A DNA stretch of 64,000 nucleotides from Streptomyces sp. NBC_01233 (GCF_035989305.1 NZ_CP108514.1:2852501-2916500); one strand, 5' to 3'. Counted from the first letter of the stretch, positions 34,790 to 44,678 are shown. Translations and numbers: made by a program. The notes: generated by a model from the sequence alone, not told the origin.

Positions 34790-35551
34790 CTACCCCCGCC
34801 CGATGTACGGCATCGACGTCGCCATCACCGTCGCGAACTGCACGTTCGCCTCCAGCGGGAGCTCCGCCATGTGCAGGACCATACGGGCCACGTCCGCGGC
34901 GTCCATCACCGGTTCGACGGCGAGCTGTCCGTTGGCCTGGAGGATGCCGGTCTGCATCCGCTCGGTCATCTCGGTCGCCGCGTTGCCGATGTCGATCTGG
35001 CCGCAGGCGATCCGGTGCGGACGCCCGTCCAGCGACAGGGACTTCGTCAGGCCCGTCATCGCGTGCTTGGTGGCGGTGTAGGCGATGGAGTTCGGGCGCG
35101 GCACGTGCGCCGAGACGGAGCCGTTGTTGATGATGCGGCCGCCCTGCGGGTCCTGCTGCTTCATCTGGCGGAAGGCGGCCTGTGCGCACAGGAAGGCGCC
35201 GGTCAGGTTGACGTCCACGACCGAGCGCCAGGCCTCGTAGGTGATGTCCTCCAGCGGGACCCCGCCGGGCCCGAAGGTGCCCGCGTTGTTGAAGAGCAGG
35301 TCGAGGCGCCCGTACCGGGCTCGCACTGACTCGAACAGCGCAGTCACGTCGTCCGGGTGGCTCACGTCCGCCCGTACGCACAGCACGTCGGCGTCGGCTC
35401 CGGCCGCGGCGGCGGTCTCCTCCAGCGGCTCGGTCCGGCGGCCCGCGATGGCCACGGACCAGCCCGCCGCGGCCAGGGTCAGCGCCACGGAGCGGCCGAT
35501 GCCGGATCCGGCGCCGGTCACCACGGCGATCTTCTTCGTACGTTCGTCCAT
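34790..35551 (-). CDS. Short-chain dehydrogenase/reductase
   Basis: A 253-residue classical SDR. The cofactor loop is [16 protein letters not shown] is present, and the catalytic set is Ser in NNGSVSAH and YTATK (Tyr-x-x-x-Lys). AGRRTEP after the second strand suggests NADP(H). Substrate unknown. ATG 35551. Confidence 0.92.
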   Translation of the reverse strand: MDERTKKIAVVTGAGSGIGRSVALTLAAAGWSVAIAGRRTEPLEETAAAAGADADVLCVRADVSHPDDVTALFESVRARYGRLDLLFNNAGTFGPGGVPLEDITYEAWRSVVDVNLTGAFLCAQAAFRQMKQQDPQGGRIINNGSVSAHVPRPNSIAYTATKHAMTGLTKSLSLDGRPHRIACGQIDIGNAATEMTERMQTGILQANGQLAVEPVMDAADVARMVLHMAELPLEANVQFATVMATSMPYIGRG

Positions 35552-35659
35552 GGGGCCGCAGGGTACGTCACACCGCGGCCCGGTCCCCGGACGTTCCGAT
35601 TGCTGAGAGCATGGGTCGGTCAGGGGTGCGTAAAGCAGATGAGAAGACTGGAGTTCCGC

Positions 35660-36958
35660 ATGTCGGAGAGAGGCCCCGCGACGGCCGCCTCGCACGACTC
35701 GTCGCCCGAATCGCCCTCCGCCCCCGCCACGACGAAGCCCCTGGCTGCAGCACGCCGCACGGGCCTGCTCGTCACCTTCATACTCGGCGGGCTCACCGCC
35801 CTCCCCCCGCTGTCCATGGACATGTACCTGCCGGCCCTGCCGCAGGTCACCGATGCCCTGAACAGCCCCGCCGCGACCATCCAGCTCACCCTCACGGCCT
35901 GCCTCGCCGGCATGGCCCTGGGCCAGCTCGTCATCGGCCCGATGAGCGACAAGTGGGGCCGCCGCCGGCCCCTGCTCGCCGGCATGGTCGTCTACGTCCT
36001 GGCCACCGCGATCTGCGCCCTCGCGCCGACCGCCGAGCTGCTGATCTCCTTCCGGCTGCTCCAGGGCCTGGCCGGCGCCGCCGCGATCGTCATCGCACGC
36101 GCCGTCGTACGCGACCTGTACGACGGTGACGAGATGGCCCGCTTCTTCTCCACCCTGATGCTCATATCCGGGGCCGCCCCGATCATCGCTCCGCTCATCG
36201 GCGGCCAGGTGCTGCGCTTCGCCGACTGGCGGGGCGTCTTCGTCGTCCTCACCGGCGTCGGCACGGTCCTCACCCTGATGGTCTGGCGCAGCCTCGGCGA
36301 GACCCTGCCGCCCGAGCGGCGGCACACCGGCGGCGTCGGCTCCGCCCTGCGGACGATGCGAGGGCTGCTCGGCGACCGCGTCTTCACCGGCTACACCCTG
36401 ACCGGCGGCTTCGCCTTCGCCGCCCTCTTCTCGTACATCTCCGCCTCCCCGTTCGTGGTGCAGGAGATCTACGGGGCTTCGCCCCAGGCCTTCGCCCTGC
36501 TCTTCGGCCTCAACTCCGTCGGCCTGATCATCGTCGGCCAGATCAACGGCAAGCTGCTCGTCGGCCGGGTCAGCCTGGACAAGATCCTGGCCGTCGGGCT
36601 CGGGACCGTCATGGCCGCCACGGTGGCCCTGCTGCTGATGTCGACGGGCGTGTTCGGGGAGGTCGGGCTGACCCCGATCGCCGCCGCGCTGTTCGTCCTG
36701 ATGTCGGCGATGGGCGTGGTCCTGCCGAACACCAACGCCCAGGCCCTGATGCGCACCCCGCACGCCGCCGGCTCCGCCTCCGCGCTGCTCGGCACGTCCT
36801 CCTTCCTGATCGGCGCGATCGCCTCGCCCCTGGTGGGGATCGCGGGCGAGGACACGGCCGTCCCGATGGCCCTGGTGCAACTGGTGTGCGCCGTCCTGGC
36901 CCTGAGTGCCTTCCTCGGCCTCTGCCGCCCCTGGCAATCCAGCCCCGCCGGCGTGTGA
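35660..36958 (+). CDS. Bcr/CflA-type MFS drug exporter
   Basis: A 432-residue major facilitator with 12 helices. It shows the Bcr/CflA block [19 protein letters not shown] at helix 1 and the loop 2-3 motif [14 protein letters not shown]. It likely exports a drug or sulfonamide/bicyclomycin-like compound. ATG 35660 has ggag 6 bp upstream; an ATG at 35639 adds seven residues. Confidence 0.9.
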   Translation: MSERGPATAASHDSSPESPSAPATTKPLAAARRTGLLVTFILGGLTALPPLSMDMYLPALPQVTDALNSPAATIQLTLTACLAGMALGQLVIGPMSDKWGRRRPLLAGMVVYVLATAICALAPTAELLISFRLLQGLAGAAAIVIARAVVRDLYDGDEMARFFSTLMLISGAAPIIAPLIGGQVLRFADWRGVFVVLTGVGTVLTLMVWRSLGETLPPERRHTGGVGSALRTMRGLLGDRVFTGYTLTGGFAFAALFSYISASPFVVQEIYGASPQAFALLFGLNSVGLIIVGQINGKLLVGRVSLDKILAVGLGTVMAATVALLLMSTGVFGEVGLTPIAAALFVLMSAMGVVLPNTNAQALMRTPHAAGSASALLGTSSFLIGAIASPLVGIAGEDTAVPMALVQLVCAVLALSAFLGLCRPWQSSPAGV

Positions 36959-36960
36959 GG

Positions 36961-37005
36961 CGCGGGGTCGGGGGCGGAGCCCCGGGTCCGGGCGCAGCCC
37001 GGCCG
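36961..37005. repeat. ggggcggagcccc-type intergenic repeat
   Basis: A compact unit of the same palindromic family as at 33.2-33.4 kb and 40.6 kb, with hairpins gggggcggagcccc and ccgggcgcagcccgg. It may terminate the MFS gene. Confidence 0.6.
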
Positions 37006-37041
37006 GCGGTGCCACTGCAGCCCACGGCATAAACTTCGCAG

Positions 37042-38052
37042 GTGAACGCCTTTGCCCCCACCACCGCCGAGACCCTCCGCAGCACGCTCGGCGGGCTGCT
37101 CGACGGGCTCCCGCCGAAGCAGGCCGCGGCCGCCGTCGAGCGGCTCATCGCCAGCTACCGGGGGCAGACCCCGACCGACGCGCCCGTACTGCGCGACCGC
37201 TCCGACGTGGCGGCGTACGCGGCGTACCGGATGCCGGCCACCTTCGAGGCCGTACGGGCCGCCCTGGACGGGCTGGCCGAGGCGGCGCCGGGCTGGGCGC
37301 CGGGCTCGCACGTGGACGTGGGCGGCGGCACGGGCGCCGCGACCTGGGCGGTGGACGCCACCTGGGACGGCCCGAGGGAGACCACGGTGCTGGACTGGGC
37401 GGAGCCGGCGCTGAAGCTCGGCCAGGAGCTGGCGCGGGCCTCCGCCTCGCCCGTGCTCCGCGCGGCGCAGTGGCGTCGGGCCGTCATCGGCTCGGGGCTG
37501 TCCCTGCCCGACGCCGACCTGGTGACGGTCTCGTACGTCCTGGGCGAGCTGACCCCGCAGGCCCGTACGGCGGTCGTCGCCGAGGCGGCGCGGGCCGGGC
37601 AGGCGGTGGTGCTGATCGAGCCGGGCACGCCGGAGGGCTACCTGCGCATCCGCGAGGCCCGCGACCAGCTGATCGCAGCCGGGCTGCGGGTCGCCGCCCC
37701 GTGCCCGCACGACGGGACCTGCCCGATCGAGGTCGGCCAGGACTGGTGCCACTTCTCGGCGCGGGTCAGCCGGTCCTCCCTGCACCGGCAGGTCAAGGGC
37801 GGCTCGCTCCCGTACGAGGACGAGAAGTTCAGCTACGTCGCCGCGACCCGCTTCCCGGTGGAGCCGACCGCCTTCCGGATCACGCGCAGGCCGCAGATCC
37901 GGAAGGGGCTCGTCCTGCTGGAACTGTGCGGCCCCGAAGGAGAGGGCCTGACCCGGGTCAACGTGACCAAACGCCACGGCGACCTCTACAAGGCGGCGCG
38001 GGACGCCGACTGGGGCCAGGCCTGGCCGCCGCCCTCCGAGGAGGAGGACTAG
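37042..38052 (+). CDS. Rsm22-family (METTL17-like) small ribosomal subunit methyltransferase-like protein
   Basis: A 336-residue protein with a SAM-binding loop ([15 protein letters not shown] near residue 92). A Cys cluster ([10 protein letters not shown] then DWCHFSARV) is typical of Rsm22/METTL17, where it holds an iron-sulfur cluster. It probably helps mature or modify 16S rRNA. GTG 37042. It overlaps the convergent DDAH gene by 4 bp. Confidence 0.9.
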   Translation: MNAFAPTTAETLRSTLGGLLDGLPPKQAAAAVERLIASYRGQTPTDAPVLRDRSDVAAYAAYRMPATFEAVRAALDGLAEAAPGWAPGSHVDVGGGTGAATWAVDATWDGPRETTVLDWAEPALKLGQELARASASPVLRAAQWRRAVIGSGLSLPDADLVTVSYVLGELTPQARTAVVAEAARAGQAVVLIEPGTPEGYLRIREARDQLIAAGLRVAAPCPHDGTCPIEVGQDWCHFSARVSRSSLHRQVKGGSLPYEDEKFSYVAATRFPVEPTAFRITRRPQIRKGLVLLELCGPEGEGLTRVNVTKRHGDLYKAARDADWGQAWPPPSEEED

Positions 38053-38858
38053 GGCCGCAGCTCCTGCGTACAGCACTTCACGCTGCCGCCGCCCTTGAGC
38101 AGTTCGCCCAGGTCCATCGGGACCGGCTCGAACCCCCGGTCCCGCAGCGGCGCCAGCAGGCCGGTGGCCGCCTGCGGGAGCAGGACGTGCCGGCCGTCGG
38201 AGACCGCGTTCAGGCCGAGTGCGGCCGCGTCCCGGGCGTCCGCGATCAGGGCGTCCGGGAAGAGGCGCCTGAGCACGCCCTGGCTGCCGGGCGAGAAGGC
38301 GTCCGGGTAGTACATGATCTCGTCGCCGTCGAGGACGCTGAGTGCCGTGTCCAGGTGGTAGTAGCGCGGGTCCACCAGGTCGAGGCCGATGACGGGCCGG
38401 CCGAAGAACTCCTGGGCCTCGTCGTGCGAGAGGGGGCTGGAGCGGAAGCCGCGGCCGGCCAGGATGTAGGTGGCCGTGACCGCGAAGTCGCCCTCGCCCT
38501 CGTTGACGTGGGACGGCTCGTGGACGTCCTGGTAGCCGTGGCTGCGGAACCAGTCGAGGTGGATCTCGGCCTCGGCGGCCCGTTCCGGGTAGGCGAACCG
38601 GGCACCGAGCACCCGGCCGTCGACGACCAGGGCCCCGTTCGCCGCGAAGACCATGTCGGGCAGGTCGGGCTCGGGTACGAGGGTCTCGACGGTGTGGCCG
38701 AGGGCGCGGTAGCGGTCCCTCAGGTCTTCCCACTGGGCGTGTGCGAGGGGCAGGTCCACCGGTTTCGTGGGATCCATCCACGGGTTGATGGAGTACGTGA
38801 CCTTGAAGTGTGCGGGTGCGCACATCAGGTAGCGCCGGGGTGTGGCGTCTCTGCGCAA
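38049..38858 (-). CDS. Dimethylarginine dimethylaminohydrolase-like amidinotransferase-fold protein
   Basis: A 269-residue pentein-fold enzyme. The substrate-binding DMVFAANGALV, YYHLDTALSVL with the catalytic His, and the nucleophile Cys in GSVKCCTQEL near the C-terminus are all present. It probably hydrolyses methylated arginine, or a related guanidine, to citrulline. TTG 38858 is favoured by gaggag just upstream; ATG at residue 12 is an alternative. It is divergent from a TetR gene that may control it. Confidence 0.85.
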   Translation of the reverse strand: MRRDATPRRYLMCAPAHFKVTYSINPWMDPTKPVDLPLAHAQWEDLRDRYRALGHTVETLVPEPDLPDMVFAANGALVVDGRVLGARFAYPERAAEAEIHLDWFRSHGYQDVHEPSHVNEGEGDFAVTATYILAGRGFRSSPLSHDEAQEFFGRPVIGLDLVDPRYYHLDTALSVLDGDEIMYYPDAFSPGSQGVLRRLFPDALIADARDAAALGLNAVSDGRHVLLPQAATGLLAPLRDRGFEPVPMDLGELLKGGGSVKCCTQELRP

Positions 38859-38970
38859 AGAAGGCTCCTCACGACTTTCACGACTCGGGACGAGTGCGGA
38901 AGAGAATCGTCTCTCCTCCCGCTGGACGACACAGTGAACTGACCGGGTGGTTTACGCAACCATAGGAAGA

Positions 38971-38982
38971 CGAGACGTCTCG
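38971..38982. promoter_or_regulatory. Candidate TetR operator
   Basis: The perfect palindrome cgagacgtctcg lies 18 bp before the TetR start in the 142-bp gap to the divergent DDAH gene. A partial copy (cgtctctcc) lies near 38908. Confidence 0.5.
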
Positions 38983-39000
38983 CTTTGATAGCTTCGGGCC

Positions 39001-39612
39001 ATGACCAAGACCCCTGACGCCACCCGCCGCAGCGACCGCTCCCGGCGCGCCATCCTCGACGCCGCACTCACCCTCGTCGGGGAGGTCGGCTACAACAAGC
39101 TGACCATCGAGGCCATCGCCGCCCGCGCGGGCGTCGGCAAGCAGACCATCTACCGCTGGTGGCCGTCGAAGGCCGCCGTCCTCCTCGACGCCTCGCTGGC
39201 TCTCGCCGGCGACGCGGAGACCGAGGGCGGGTGGACCGGCTTCCCCGACACCGGGGACCTCGCGGCCGACCTGAAGTCCGTGCTGCGGGCCACGGTCGAC
39301 GAGTTCAACGACGAGAAGTACGAGGCTCCCGCGCGCGCCCTGACGGCGGCCGGGGCCACCGACCCCGAACTCGGCGCCCGCTTCACCGAGCAGCTGCTGG
39401 AGCCACAGCTCGCCCTGTACGAGGCCAGGCTGAAGACGGCCCGGGAGGCCGGCCAACTCGCACCGGACACCGATCTGCGGCTGACGGTGGAGATGCTGCT
39501 CGGACCGCTGACGTACCGCTGGCTCATGCGCACCGCGCCCCTGACGCACGCTTACACCGACGCTCTGGTGGACCGGGTGCTGGGCGGGGTGGCCAACGTC
39601 ACCGCCCGCTAG
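39001..39612 (+). CDS. TetR-family repressor
   Basis: A 203-residue TetR protein. The N-terminal HTH (about 15-60) has LTIEAIAARAGVGKQTIYRWWPSKAAVL, read in its usual blocks. The ligand domain ends with PLTYRWLMRTAPL. It likely represses itself and the divergent DDAH gene. Confidence 0.92.
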   Translation: MTKTPDATRRSDRSRRAILDAALTLVGEVGYNKLTIEAIAARAGVGKQTIYRWWPSKAAVLLDASLALAGDAETEGGWTGFPDTGDLAADLKSVLRATVDEFNDEKYEAPARALTAAGATDPELGARFTEQLLEPQLALYEARLKTAREAGQLAPDTDLRLTVEMLLGPLTYRWLMRTAPLTHAYTDALVDRVLGGVANVTAR

Positions 39613-39782
39613 CCGGCCGGTGACCGGCGACCACCCGAGACCATTTGCCCTGATGATGGGGGTATACGGGGGTTACCGCTCACCCATCCCCGGCCCCCCG
39701 GTCGTCAAGAGCGGTCACCCGGGGCGCAGGATGGTGGGACGATGTGAAGGTCCGCCGGGGATACGGTGAGGTGAGGGGATAG

Positions 39783-40532
39783 ATGGGGTCTGAGTCCGGC
39801 CGCGTCAAACGCGGCGAGCAGAGCAGGATTTCCCAGTGGCTGCGCCGGCGGCAGAAACCCACCGCCGAGGACCCCGCACGAGAGCGTGAGGCGCTCCTCC
39901 TGGCCGTCGCCGCCGCCGGTCTGCCGCTCGCCCCCGCCGCCCATCCCGCCGGTTACCGATGTTCGTGCGACCGGATCGGCTGTCCGACGCCCGCACGGCA
40001 CCCCGTCTCCTTCGCCTGGCAGACCCAGTCGACCACCGACCGCGCCCAGGTCGAACGTTGGGCGCGCAACCAGCCCCAGGCCAACTTCATCACCGCGACC
40101 GGCATGGTCCACGACGTGCTCGACGTCCCGCTGGAAGCCGGCACCGCCGCGCTGGCCCGCCTGCTGGAGGCCGGCATCGAGGTCGGCCCCGTCGCCGAGT
40201 CCGGCGGCACCGGCGAGCAGGCCCGGATGCTCTTCTTCACCGCCACCCGCGGCACCCCCGAGGACGAGGACGAGTGGTGGCCGTGCGAACTGGACTGCCA
40301 CCCCGAGACGATGGACGAACACCCCGGCCTGCGCTGGCACTGCCGCGGCAGCTACGTCCTGGTCCCGCCGGCGGCCCTCCCCGGTGACCTGGCGGTGACC
40401 TGGCTGCGCGGCATGGAGCACCCCCTGCCGGACCCGCTCACCCTCCTCGAAACCCTGACGGACGCCTGCGCCACGTACGCGGGCGCCGCCGACCGCACCC
40501 CGGCCACGGTCGCCTGGCCCCTCGGCCACTAG
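39783..40532 (+). CDS. Stand-alone bifunctional DNA primase/polymerase domain protein
   Basis: A 249-residue prim-pol-like domain protein (PF09250 type), with AREREALLLAVAAAGLPLAP at the start of the domain and a Cys motif (YRCSCDRIGCPTPARHP). Full replicative enzymes of this group carry a helicase; here the domain is alone. Catalytic acidic residues are not clear to me, so activity is uncertain. The 170 bp upstream hold no gene. Confidence 0.7.
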   Translation: MGSESGRVKRGEQSRISQWLRRRQKPTAEDPAREREALLLAVAAAGLPLAPAAHPAGYRCSCDRIGCPTPARHPVSFAWQTQSTTDRAQVERWARNQPQANFITATGMVHDVLDVPLEAGTAALARLLEAGIEVGPVAESGGTGEQARMLFFTATRGTPEDEDEWWPCELDCHPETMDEHPGLRWHCRGSYVLVPPAALPGDLAVTWLRGMEHPLPDPLTLLETLTDACATYAGAADRTPATVAWPLGH

Positions 40533-40605
40533 CCCCGGCGGCCGCCGCCGCTTGACTCTTCGGCGCTCCGCCCCAGCCCGGGTACGACGCCACTGCGCAA
40601 GCGTC

Positions 40606-40663
40606 CCCGGGCTGCGCCCGGGCCTCCTGGGGCTCCGCCCCAGACCGGGGGCAGAGCCCCCGG
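40606..40663. repeat. Three consecutive hairpins in intergenic repeat
   Basis: Perfect small palindromes follow each other at 40606-40622 (cccgggctgcgcccggg), 40627-40643 (ctggggctccgccccag) and 40645-40663 (ccgggggcagagcccccgg). They lie between convergent prim-pol and yaaA genes and could terminate both. Confidence 0.75.
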
Positions 40664-40673
40664 CAACGGCGCG

Positions 40674-41477
40674 TCAGTGGTGGATCTGGGTGACGACCAC
40701 GTCGAGGGACCACGCCTTGCCCGGCTTTGCAGGGGCCTCGGCCTCGACCACGTAGCCCAGGTCCCGCAGGGCCGTGACCAGTTCGGCGGGCAAGCGGGGG
40801 GCGGAGCCCGACAGGAGCAGATCCCGGACCAGGCGGCCCTTCGTCGCCTTGTTGAAGTGGCTCACCACCGAACGCTTCTCCACCCCGTCCACCACCTGCG
40901 AGTGCAGCACCCGCACGGTCGCCGTCCGCCCCGCCACCTCCCCCTTCGGCTTCCACGCGGCCGTGTACGCCGAAGACCGCAGGTCCAGGACCAGCCCCTC
41001 CCCCGCCGCCTCGGGCATGACGGAAGCCATCGGCCCCCGCCAGTACGCGCCGAGCGCGCCGAGCCCCGGCAGCTTCACGCCCATCGAGCAGCGGTACGAG
41101 GGGATCCGGTCGGTGACCCGCACCGCGCCCCACAGCCCCGAGAAGACGAGCAGCGCGTCCTCCGCGCGCTTGCGTGCCGCCGCGGGCAGGTCGGCCAGAC
41201 CCAGCGCGTCGTACAGCACGCCCGTGTAGATCTCCCCCGCCGGGCGGGCCACCGCCGAGCGCAGCTCCACGTTCTTCGCGACCTCGCCCCGCAGGCCCTC
41301 GCTCAGCCCCAGCACCTCGCGCGCCTTCGGCTCGTCCGCCGCGCACAGCTCGACCAGTTCCTCCAGCACCGCCGCACGGGCCGGGGCCAGACCGGGCAGC
41401 GACAGCGACTCCGGCTTCAGCGGTGCGCCGGAGCCGCCGGCGGCCTTTCCTTCGGACGGCGGCAGCAGCACGAGCAC
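40674..41477 (-). CDS. yaaA: YaaA family peroxide-stress protein
   Basis: A 267-residue DUF328/UPF0246 protein. The N-terminal LVLLPPSEGKAAGG and internal YTGVLYDALG are typical. In E. coli YaaA limits free iron and DNA damage under peroxide stress; the exact reaction is unknown. Monocistronic by context. Confidence 0.9.
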   Translation of the reverse strand: MLVLLPPSEGKAAGGSGAPLKPESLSLPGLAPARAAVLEELVELCAADEPKAREVLGLSEGLRGEVAKNVELRSAVARPAGEIYTGVLYDALGLADLPAAARKRAEDALLVFSGLWGAVRVTDRIPSYRCSMGVKLPGLGALGAYWRGPMASVMPEAAGEGLVLDLRSSAYTAAWKPKGEVAGRTATVRVLHSQVVDGVEKRSVVSHFNKATKGRLVRDLLLSGSAPRLPAELVTALRDLGYVVEAEAPAKPGKAWSLDVVVTQIHH

Positions 41478-41578
41478 GGTGGTTCTCCTTCAATACGACA
41501 CGGCGCAGGGGATGCGGCCCCCGGCCAGGGTAGACGGCTCGCCGTGCCGTCCGGGCCGCCCGACCATAGGCTCGGTCC

Positions 41579-43021
41579 ATGCCACGCCGTCAGATGCACA
41601 TGACCGGCGCAGACGGGGCTGCTCTGCGGGCCGCACTGCGTGAACTGCGGACGGAGCTGGAGGTGTCCGCGGACTTCTCGGCGGCGCTCCTCGCGGAGGC
41701 CGAGCACGCGGCCGCGCACCCCCACCTCCCAGCCCTGGACAGCACCGACATCCGCTTCTTCACGATCGATCCGCCGTCCTCCGTGGACCTCGACCAGGCC
41801 CTGCACCTGGCGAGGCGCTCCTCCGGCGGCTACCGCGTCCACTACGCCATCGCCGACGTCGCCGCCTTCGTCACCCCCGGCGGCCCGCTCGACGAGGAGA
41901 CCCACCGCCGCGTCGCCACCCTCTACTTCCCCGACGGGAGGGTCCCGCTGCACCCGCCCGTGCTCTCGGAGGACGCGGCCAGCCTGCTGCCCGGTCAGAC
42001 CCGTCCCGCACTGCTGTGGCGCTTCGACCTGGACCCCGACGGCCGCGTGGAGACCGTCGACGTGCAGCGCGCCCTCGTCCGCAGCCGGGCCAAGCTCGAC
42101 TACGACGGCGTCCAGAAGGCCATCGACACCGGCACGGCCGAGGAGCCGCTCGCCCTGCTGGAGGACGTCGGCCGGCTCCGCGAGGCCCTGGAACAGGAGC
42201 GCGGCGGCATCTCGCTCAGCGTGCCCGAGCAGGAGGTCGTCGAGCACGACGGCACGTACTCCCTGTCCTACCGCGCCCCGCTCCCCGCGGACGGCTGGAA
42301 CGCACAGATCTCCCTGATGGCCGGCATGGCCGCGGCCGATCTGATGCTGGCCACCGGCACGGGCATCCTGCGTACGCTGCCGAGCGCCCCCGACGGCGCC
42401 GTCGGCAGGCTCCGCCGGGCGGCGAAGGCGCTGCGGATCGACTGGCCGCACCACGTCCCGTACGCCGAACTCGTGCGCTCACTCGATCCGCACCGCCCCG
42501 TCCACGCCGCCTTCCTCCAGGAGTGCACGGCCCTGCTGCGGGGCGCCGGCTACACCGTCTTCACCGGCGGCGAGACCCCCGACCCGGCGATCCACTCCGC
42601 GGTGGCCGCCCCGTACGCCCACTGCACCGCGCCGTTGCGCCGGCTCGCCGACCGGTACGCCGGCGAGCTGTGCGTGGCGGCGGTCGCCGGGGCCGAGCCC
42701 CCGCAGTGGGCGGTGGCGGCCCTGGACGCGCTCCCCCGGGAGATGGCGGTCGGCACCCGCCTGGCGAACATGGCCGAGCGGGAGTCGGTGGACCTCGTCG
42801 AGGCGGCCGTGCTCAAGGACCGCGTCGGCGAGACCTTCGAGGCCACGGTCATCGACGTCGACGACCGGGAGCCGCTGGTCGGCACCGTCCACCTGGAGGA
42901 CCCCGCGGTCGTCGGACGCGTCGAGTCCACCACGCGGGAGCTGCCGCTGGGCGACCGCATCCGGGTCCGGCTGACGGAGGCCGACCCCGGCTCGGCGAAG
43001 GTCCTCTTCGCCCCGGCCTGA
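41579..43021 (+). CDS. RNB-domain ribonuclease (RNase II/R-like, compact)
   Basis: A 480-residue exoribonuclease-type protein: RNB domain (about 50-370) and a short C-terminal S1-like region, without N-terminal cold-shock domains. The active-site loop reads IDPPSSVDLDQAL, so the first three acidic positions of the RNase II set are kept and the fourth is Gln instead of Asp. YRVHYAIADVAAFV and APYAHCTAPLRRLADR are conserved RNB blocks. Probably degrades single-stranded RNA 3' to 5', possibly with changed metal handling. Confidence 0.88.
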   Translation: MPRRQMHMTGADGAALRAALRELRTELEVSADFSAALLAEAEHAAAHPHLPALDSTDIRFFTIDPPSSVDLDQALHLARRSSGGYRVHYAIADVAAFVTPGGPLDEETHRRVATLYFPDGRVPLHPPVLSEDAASLLPGQTRPALLWRFDLDPDGRVETVDVQRALVRSRAKLDYDGVQKAIDTGTAEEPLALLEDVGRLREALEQERGGISLSVPEQEVVEHDGTYSLSYRAPLPADGWNAQISLMAGMAAADLMLATGTGILRTLPSAPDGAVGRLRRAAKALRIDWPHHVPYAELVRSLDPHRPVHAAFLQECTALLRGAGYTVFTGGETPDPAIHSAVAAPYAHCTAPLRRLADRYAGELCVAAVAGAEPPQWAVAALDALPREMAVGTRLANMAERESVDLVEAAVLKDRVGETFEATVIDVDDREPLVGTVHLEDPAVVGRVESTTRELPLGDRIRVRLTEADPGSAKVLFAPA

Positions 43022-43036
43022 GGACCGCTCCGCGTC

Positions 43037-43864
43037 CTACGCGGGCTGCCGCAGGGCGGTGACCAGCGCGCGCGGGTCGTCGGCGTGGAAGCGGACGGTC
43101 CGCGCCTCGGCCGTGGCGCCGAGCGGGCGGGTGAAGGGGAGGGGCCGGTTCAGCTCCAGGGTCACCGTGGTCTGGCTGCCGACGATCAGGTCGAGCACCC
43201 CGTCCTCGGACAGCGTGACCAGCCGGCCCTCGGGGTAACGGCGCTCCACCCGTACCGAAGCCACCGCGTCCGGCGGTACGGCGAGGTCGAAGAGGGCGCC
43301 GTAGCGGATCAGCAGGGACCCGTCCGGGCGGACCACGTGCGGCCGGGTGACGCAGGCGGCGTGCAGGGCGAGCACGATGAGGATCCCGTACACGTCGAGC
43401 ACGAGCACCACCCGGTGGACCGCCGGCCAGGGGATGAGGAAGGCCAGGGCCACCGTCTCGACCACCGACACGAAGAGCATCCCGTACATCATGGCCGTCT
43501 GCGGTCCGGTGTACGCGGCGGCGAGGTCGCCGGGGCGGACCCCGTGCCGCCTGCGCACGATCCACCTCCCGAGGGCGGCGAGGGCGTGCAGCTCGTGCCG
43601 CAGCAGCCGCCGGACCTGAACCGGGACCACGGCGCGCACGGCCTCCCGGCCGGCCTCCCCGCGGGCGGCGCCGCGGGCGCGTGCGGCGGAGTAGAACCCG
43701 CGCAGCACCCAGGCCTCCAGCAGGACGACCCCGAGGACGAGGACCTCGGCGGCGGCCAGGGCCCACCCCGGCGGCCGGACCCCGGCCGCCAGGCACATCA
43801 CGAGCCCCAGCTCCGCCGGGACGACGGCGGTGGCGGCGATCCGCGCCGCACGTATCGTGCTCAT
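43037..43864 (-). CDS. Conserved membrane protein
   Basis: A 275-residue protein with two N-terminal helices (about 10-52), two more (about 125-175) and a C-terminal cytoplasmic PH-like beta region (about 185-275). Not recognised further. Its ATG overlaps the stop of the MerR gene (ATGA), so the MerR regulator and this protein are co-expressed. Confidence 0.7.
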   Translation of the reverse strand: MSTIRAARIAATAVVPAELGLVMCLAAGVRPPGWALAAAEVLVLGVVLLEAWVLRGFYSAARARGAARGEAGREAVRAVVPVQVRRLLRHELHALAALGRWIVRRRHGVRPGDLAAAYTGPQTAMMYGMLFVSVVETVALAFLIPWPAVHRVVLVLDVYGILIVLALHAACVTRPHVVRPDGSLLIRYGALFDLAVPPDAVASVRVERRYPEGRLVTLSEDGVLDLIVGSQTTVTLELNRPLPFTRPLGATAEARTVRFHADDPRALVTALRQPA

Positions 43865-44604
43865 CGCGCTCCTCCCCTCCCCTTCTCCATGAACGCCTCC
43901 ATGACCAGGCGTACGACTTCGGCCTGCGCGGGCGCGTACTCGGCGAGCAGCGCCTCCTTGAACCCGGGCACGACCACCCCGTCGGAGGGAATCGCGGCGA
44001 ACACCTCGTCGGGGACGGCCGCCACGAGCTCCGCCGCCAGGGGCGGGATCCGCGGATCGTCCACGGCGGCGTCGGCGAGCTCGTCCAGCCGCTCGTACAG
44101 CACGAGCACCGCGGGATCGGCGGCCAGCGGGCCGAGCGCGGCGTAGAGCTCCTGGCCGCCCGTGCCCGCGGCGTCGATCAGCGTGAGGTGCTCCCGGTCC
44201 ATCGCGGCGGTCGGCGAGGCCGTCGGCGGCGCCTTCGCCAGCAGTTCGGCGAGCGCGGGCGAGAGGGGCTCGCCCTCCCCCGGCCCGGCGGCGAGCAGCA
44301 CCGCGAGCCGCCGGCGCCGTTCCACGATCTCGGCCTCCTGCCGGGCCAGGTCGGCATCGAGCTCTTCGAGTACGTCGGCCAGCTCGCGCCCGGCGTCGTC
44401 CGCGAGGACGTCGCGCACCTCGTCGAGGCTGAGCCCGAGCTCGGTGAGGCGGCGTACGCGGGCGAGCAGGACCGCGTCGCGGACGCTGTAGGCCCGGTAT
44501 CCGTTGGGGCGCCGCTCCGGCTCCGGGAGCAGCCCGACATGGTGGTAGTGCCGGATCGCCCGGGTGGTGACCCCGACGACCGCGGCGATCTCTCCGATCC
44601 GCAT
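43861..44604 (-). CDS. MerR-family regulator with large effector domain
   Basis: A 247-residue MerR protein. The winged HTH (about 1-70) has MRIGEIAAVVGVTTRAIRHY and blocks ERRPNGYRAYSV and LGLSLDEVRDVL. A coiled coil follows (about 85-110), then a 130-residue C-terminal domain of the TipA-like size class with no obvious metal ligands. It probably activates its own promoter, which has a 19-bp spacer. Confidence 0.92.
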   Translation of the reverse strand: MRIGEIAAVVGVTTRAIRHYHHVGLLPEPERRPNGYRAYSVRDAVLLARVRRLTELGLSLDEVRDVLADDAGRELADVLEELDADLARQEAEIVERRRRLAVLLAAGPGEGEPLSPALAELLAKAPPTASPTAAMDREHLTLIDAAGTGGQELYAALGPLAADPAVLVLYERLDELADAAVDDPRIPPLAAELVAAVPDEVFAAIPSDGVVVPGFKEALLAEYAPAQAEVVRLVMEAFMEKGRGGAR

Positions 44605-44611
44605 GAGCCCC

Positions 44612-44642
44612 AGTAGAAACCCTGCCGTTGCGTCAAGGTCAA
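44612..44642 (-). promoter_or_regulatory. MerR-type promoter with 19-bp spacer
   Basis: On the minus strand -35 ttgacc (44637-44642) and -10 tctact (44612-44617) are separated by 19 bp, the hallmark of MerR-activated promoters. The -10 ends 7 bases before the MerR ATG, so the mRNA would be leaderless. Confidence 0.65.
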
Positions 44643-44678
44643 GTGCTGACACGTTGCAGGTAGCATGTCCACCACGGC

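Noticed and set aside
39655..39676. Copper operator around gggggtatacggggg before the prim-pol gene
   Set aside because: The two G-tracts are direct rather than inverted, and no copper gene adjoins.
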